Assembly: GCF_001307805.1 (NCBI RefSeq)
Contig: NZ_CP013862.1
Span: 124,001-188,000 of the forward strand
Direction of reading: 5' to 3'
DNA: 64,000 nucleotides
From: Lentibacillus amyloliquefaciens
GTDB taxonomy: Bacteria > Bacillota > Bacilli > Bacillales > Amphibacillaceae
This document shows, one piece after another, positions 62,839-64,000 of this stretch (the first letter of the stretch is position 1; each line of letters starts with the position of its first letter). The position numbers and the translations under genes were made by a program. The notes beneath the pieces were generated by a model, which searched no databases, was not told the DNA's origin, and was given only the letters and a program-made list of their open reading frames with translations.

Positions 62839-63954
62839 ATGGATATATTGGATTTGAATGAGCATTTTCAGGATAATATGTTCTCTGAATATAGAGCAGA
62901 GCTTGAGGAATTACTGGAAGAGTTTAAACGCGGCCATTATCCGAATGTCTTGACAAAATCGGCTGACTTAAGATCGAACGAGGATTTGAACCGGGAGCTT
63001 CGTGATAAACTGAGAATGGTTGAAGCCATCAGTCATTCGGAAATTGGTGAAGCAAAGGCTTCATCAGAAATCATAACAGAGTTGTATCAAGATTCGACAA
63101 TTGAATGGATGTTGCTTGGTGAAATGGCATATATGTGTGATTTTAAACTTGCACGCCGAATCCTGAGTGCAGCTGTTAAGGAAATGGAAGAAAACGGTGA
63201 ACAAGATCCGATTAAATTGGCGCGTGGCTATCTGGTACTGGCTGAAGCTGAGGAAAATCTGGAAAAATACGTGCGGGCTATCAAATACTTTAAAAAAGGT
63301 CTTACATATTTTCAAGGTGATGAATCACCGGATCAGTATATGATTTTATACCTCCATTTCAAAATCGGCATGATGTATTCAATGAGAAATGAAGCAGATG
63401 AATCACTGCATTATTTAAGCAACCTCATTGACATGGCCGGTGACTCAAATGAGGACCTTAAAATCAACAGTCTGGTGACAATCGCCAAAACATTTGGCAG
63501 TAAGAACGAAAATGAAAAGGCTTATCCATATTTGGAGGAGGCACTGGACTTGCTTGAAGGTTCCTCTTTGGAGAACAAAATCACTCATGCAGAGGCCTTG
63601 ACTGAGATGGCCTTCTATTACTTTGAACAGTCCCAATTGACTATGGCAGTGCCTTATTATGAGAAAGCCATCAATATTTATAAGCGCTTGAATCAGTCAT
63701 CTCACCGCAAAGCCGGTATGATTTATATGCAATATGCGTACTGTCTTGAACATATGGAGCAGCCAAATCTCAAGAAAGCCGGCAACAGTTATGAAAATGC
63801 CATTGATAAGCTTGAACTAACTAAAGACAGCGAATTATTGGAGAATGCGCTTGCGGATGTCATTGCATTTTTTGATAATACCGCTGATCAGAAGACAAAG
63901 CGAAAATATGAAAATAAATTTGTTGAATTGACGAACGCTAAGAATGCAACTTGA
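62839..63954 (+). CDS. Tetratricopeptide repeat protein
   Basis: 371 residues from ATG 62839, spaced correctly from GGGGGAGGGGG (a TTG at 62833 is too close). It is all helical and acidic with at least four TPR-like units: YLVLAEAEENLEKYVRAIKY, LHFKIGMMYSMRNEADESLH, VTIAKTFGSKNENEKAYPYL and EMAFYYFEQSQLTMAVPYYE. The length and layout are like Rap phosphatases and related regulators, but no helix-turn-helix or Rap N-terminal bundle is obvious, so I call only a TPR scaffold. No phr-like peptide gene follows before the window ends. Confidence 0.85.
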   Translation: MDILDLNEHFQDNMFSEYRAELEELLEEFKRGHYPNVLTKSADLRSNEDLNRELRDKLRMVEAISHSEIGEAKASSEIITELYQDSTIEWMLLGEMAYMCDFKLARRILSAAVKEMEENGEQDPIKLARGYLVLAEAEENLEKYVRAIKYFKKGLTYFQGDESPDQYMILYLHFKIGMMYSMRNEADESLHYLSNLIDMAGDSNEDLKINSLVTIAKTFGSKNENEKAYPYLEEALDLLEGSSLENKITHAEALTEMAFYYFEQSQLTMAVPYYEKAINIYKRLNQSSHRKAGMIYMQYAYCLEHMEQPNLKKAGNSYENAIDKLELTKDSELLENALADVIAFFDNTADQKTKRKYENKFVELTNAKNAT

Positions 63955-63985
63955 CAGGGAACACCTTGCCACGTACCATAGTAAC

Positions 63986-64000
63986 TGATAATGATAATCC
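63986..64000. promoter_or_regulatory. Probable Fur box, cut by the window end
   Basis: TGATAATGATAATCC matches the first 14 bases of the classical Fur consensus. It suggests that an iron-regulated gene begins just outside the window. Confidence 0.55.

Noticed and set aside
62839..63954. Rap phosphatase with Phr peptide system
   Set aside because: TPR units fit, but no typical Rap N-terminal bundle is obvious and no small secreted peptide gene follows within the window.

Overview
The window looks like chromosomal DNA of a spore-forming, moderately low-GC member of the Bacillaceae, probably a halotolerant or halophilic genus in the Virgibacillus/Lentibacillus/Oceanobacillus range. Support for this comes from the bacillopeptidase F tail, GerA/GerB/GerC germination operon, YjcZ and YppG family proteins, Bacillus-style menaquinone cluster, RibU behind an FMN riboswitch, strong AAGGAGG-type ribosome binding sites, SigA, SigG and 7-1-7 Fur sites, and many acidic proteins. 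The genus is an inference; no rRNA or tRNA gene was seen.

Layout. 1-3 kb: 3' end of a secreted serine protease, then an FMN riboswitch with ribU. 3.3-4.5 kb: an Rrf2 regulator and an NAD(P)-binding protein, each preceded by a TGTAAC-N7-GTTACA dyad. 4.6-7.8 kb: an AT-rich LysR regulator and a LysE-type exporter gene split by an ISL3-family element with target duplication. 8-16.7 kb: menaquinone biosynthesis, with a divergent menA/menI arm and a menF-D-H-B / menE arm. 16.7-23.1 kb: Fur-boxed siderophore ATPase, a 51-bp tandem repeat, ytkD, prfC, and a rhodanese-methyltransferase pair. 23.4-28.7 kb: copper island (CopB-like ATPase, CsoR, CopA, CopZ). 29-35 kb: large catalase with PfpI tail, two CBO0543-type membrane proteins, an ABC remnant, a Gln-rich small protein and a MATE pump. 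35.5-43.8 kb: ASCH protein, LLM oxidoreductase, split chromate transporter, CzrA-CzcD zinc system and a sodium/solute symporter locus. 44-48 kb: membrane protein, amidohydrolase and M20 carbamoylase, probably a catabolic set. 48-55 kb: TetR-MFS pump, small spore-type proteins, FdhD and an S13 peptidase. 55-64 kb: ger operon, AlkA, NDH-2, VanW and TPR proteins.

Three themes cut across the genes. First, at least five genes (menB, menE, ytkD, the 33.3-kb Gln-rich gene and the S13 peptidase) are each broken by one missing base, at least four of them at a run of G; this is either systematic sequence error or real decay. Second, intergenic regions carry several dispersed structured repeat families. 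Third, metal control is legible in the DNA: CsoR-type dyads at three promoters, a CzrA-type site, and two Fur-type sites. I found no convincing new defence or biosynthetic system. The best leads are the structured repeats, the CsoR-like operator at the rhodanese promoter and the frameshift pattern.
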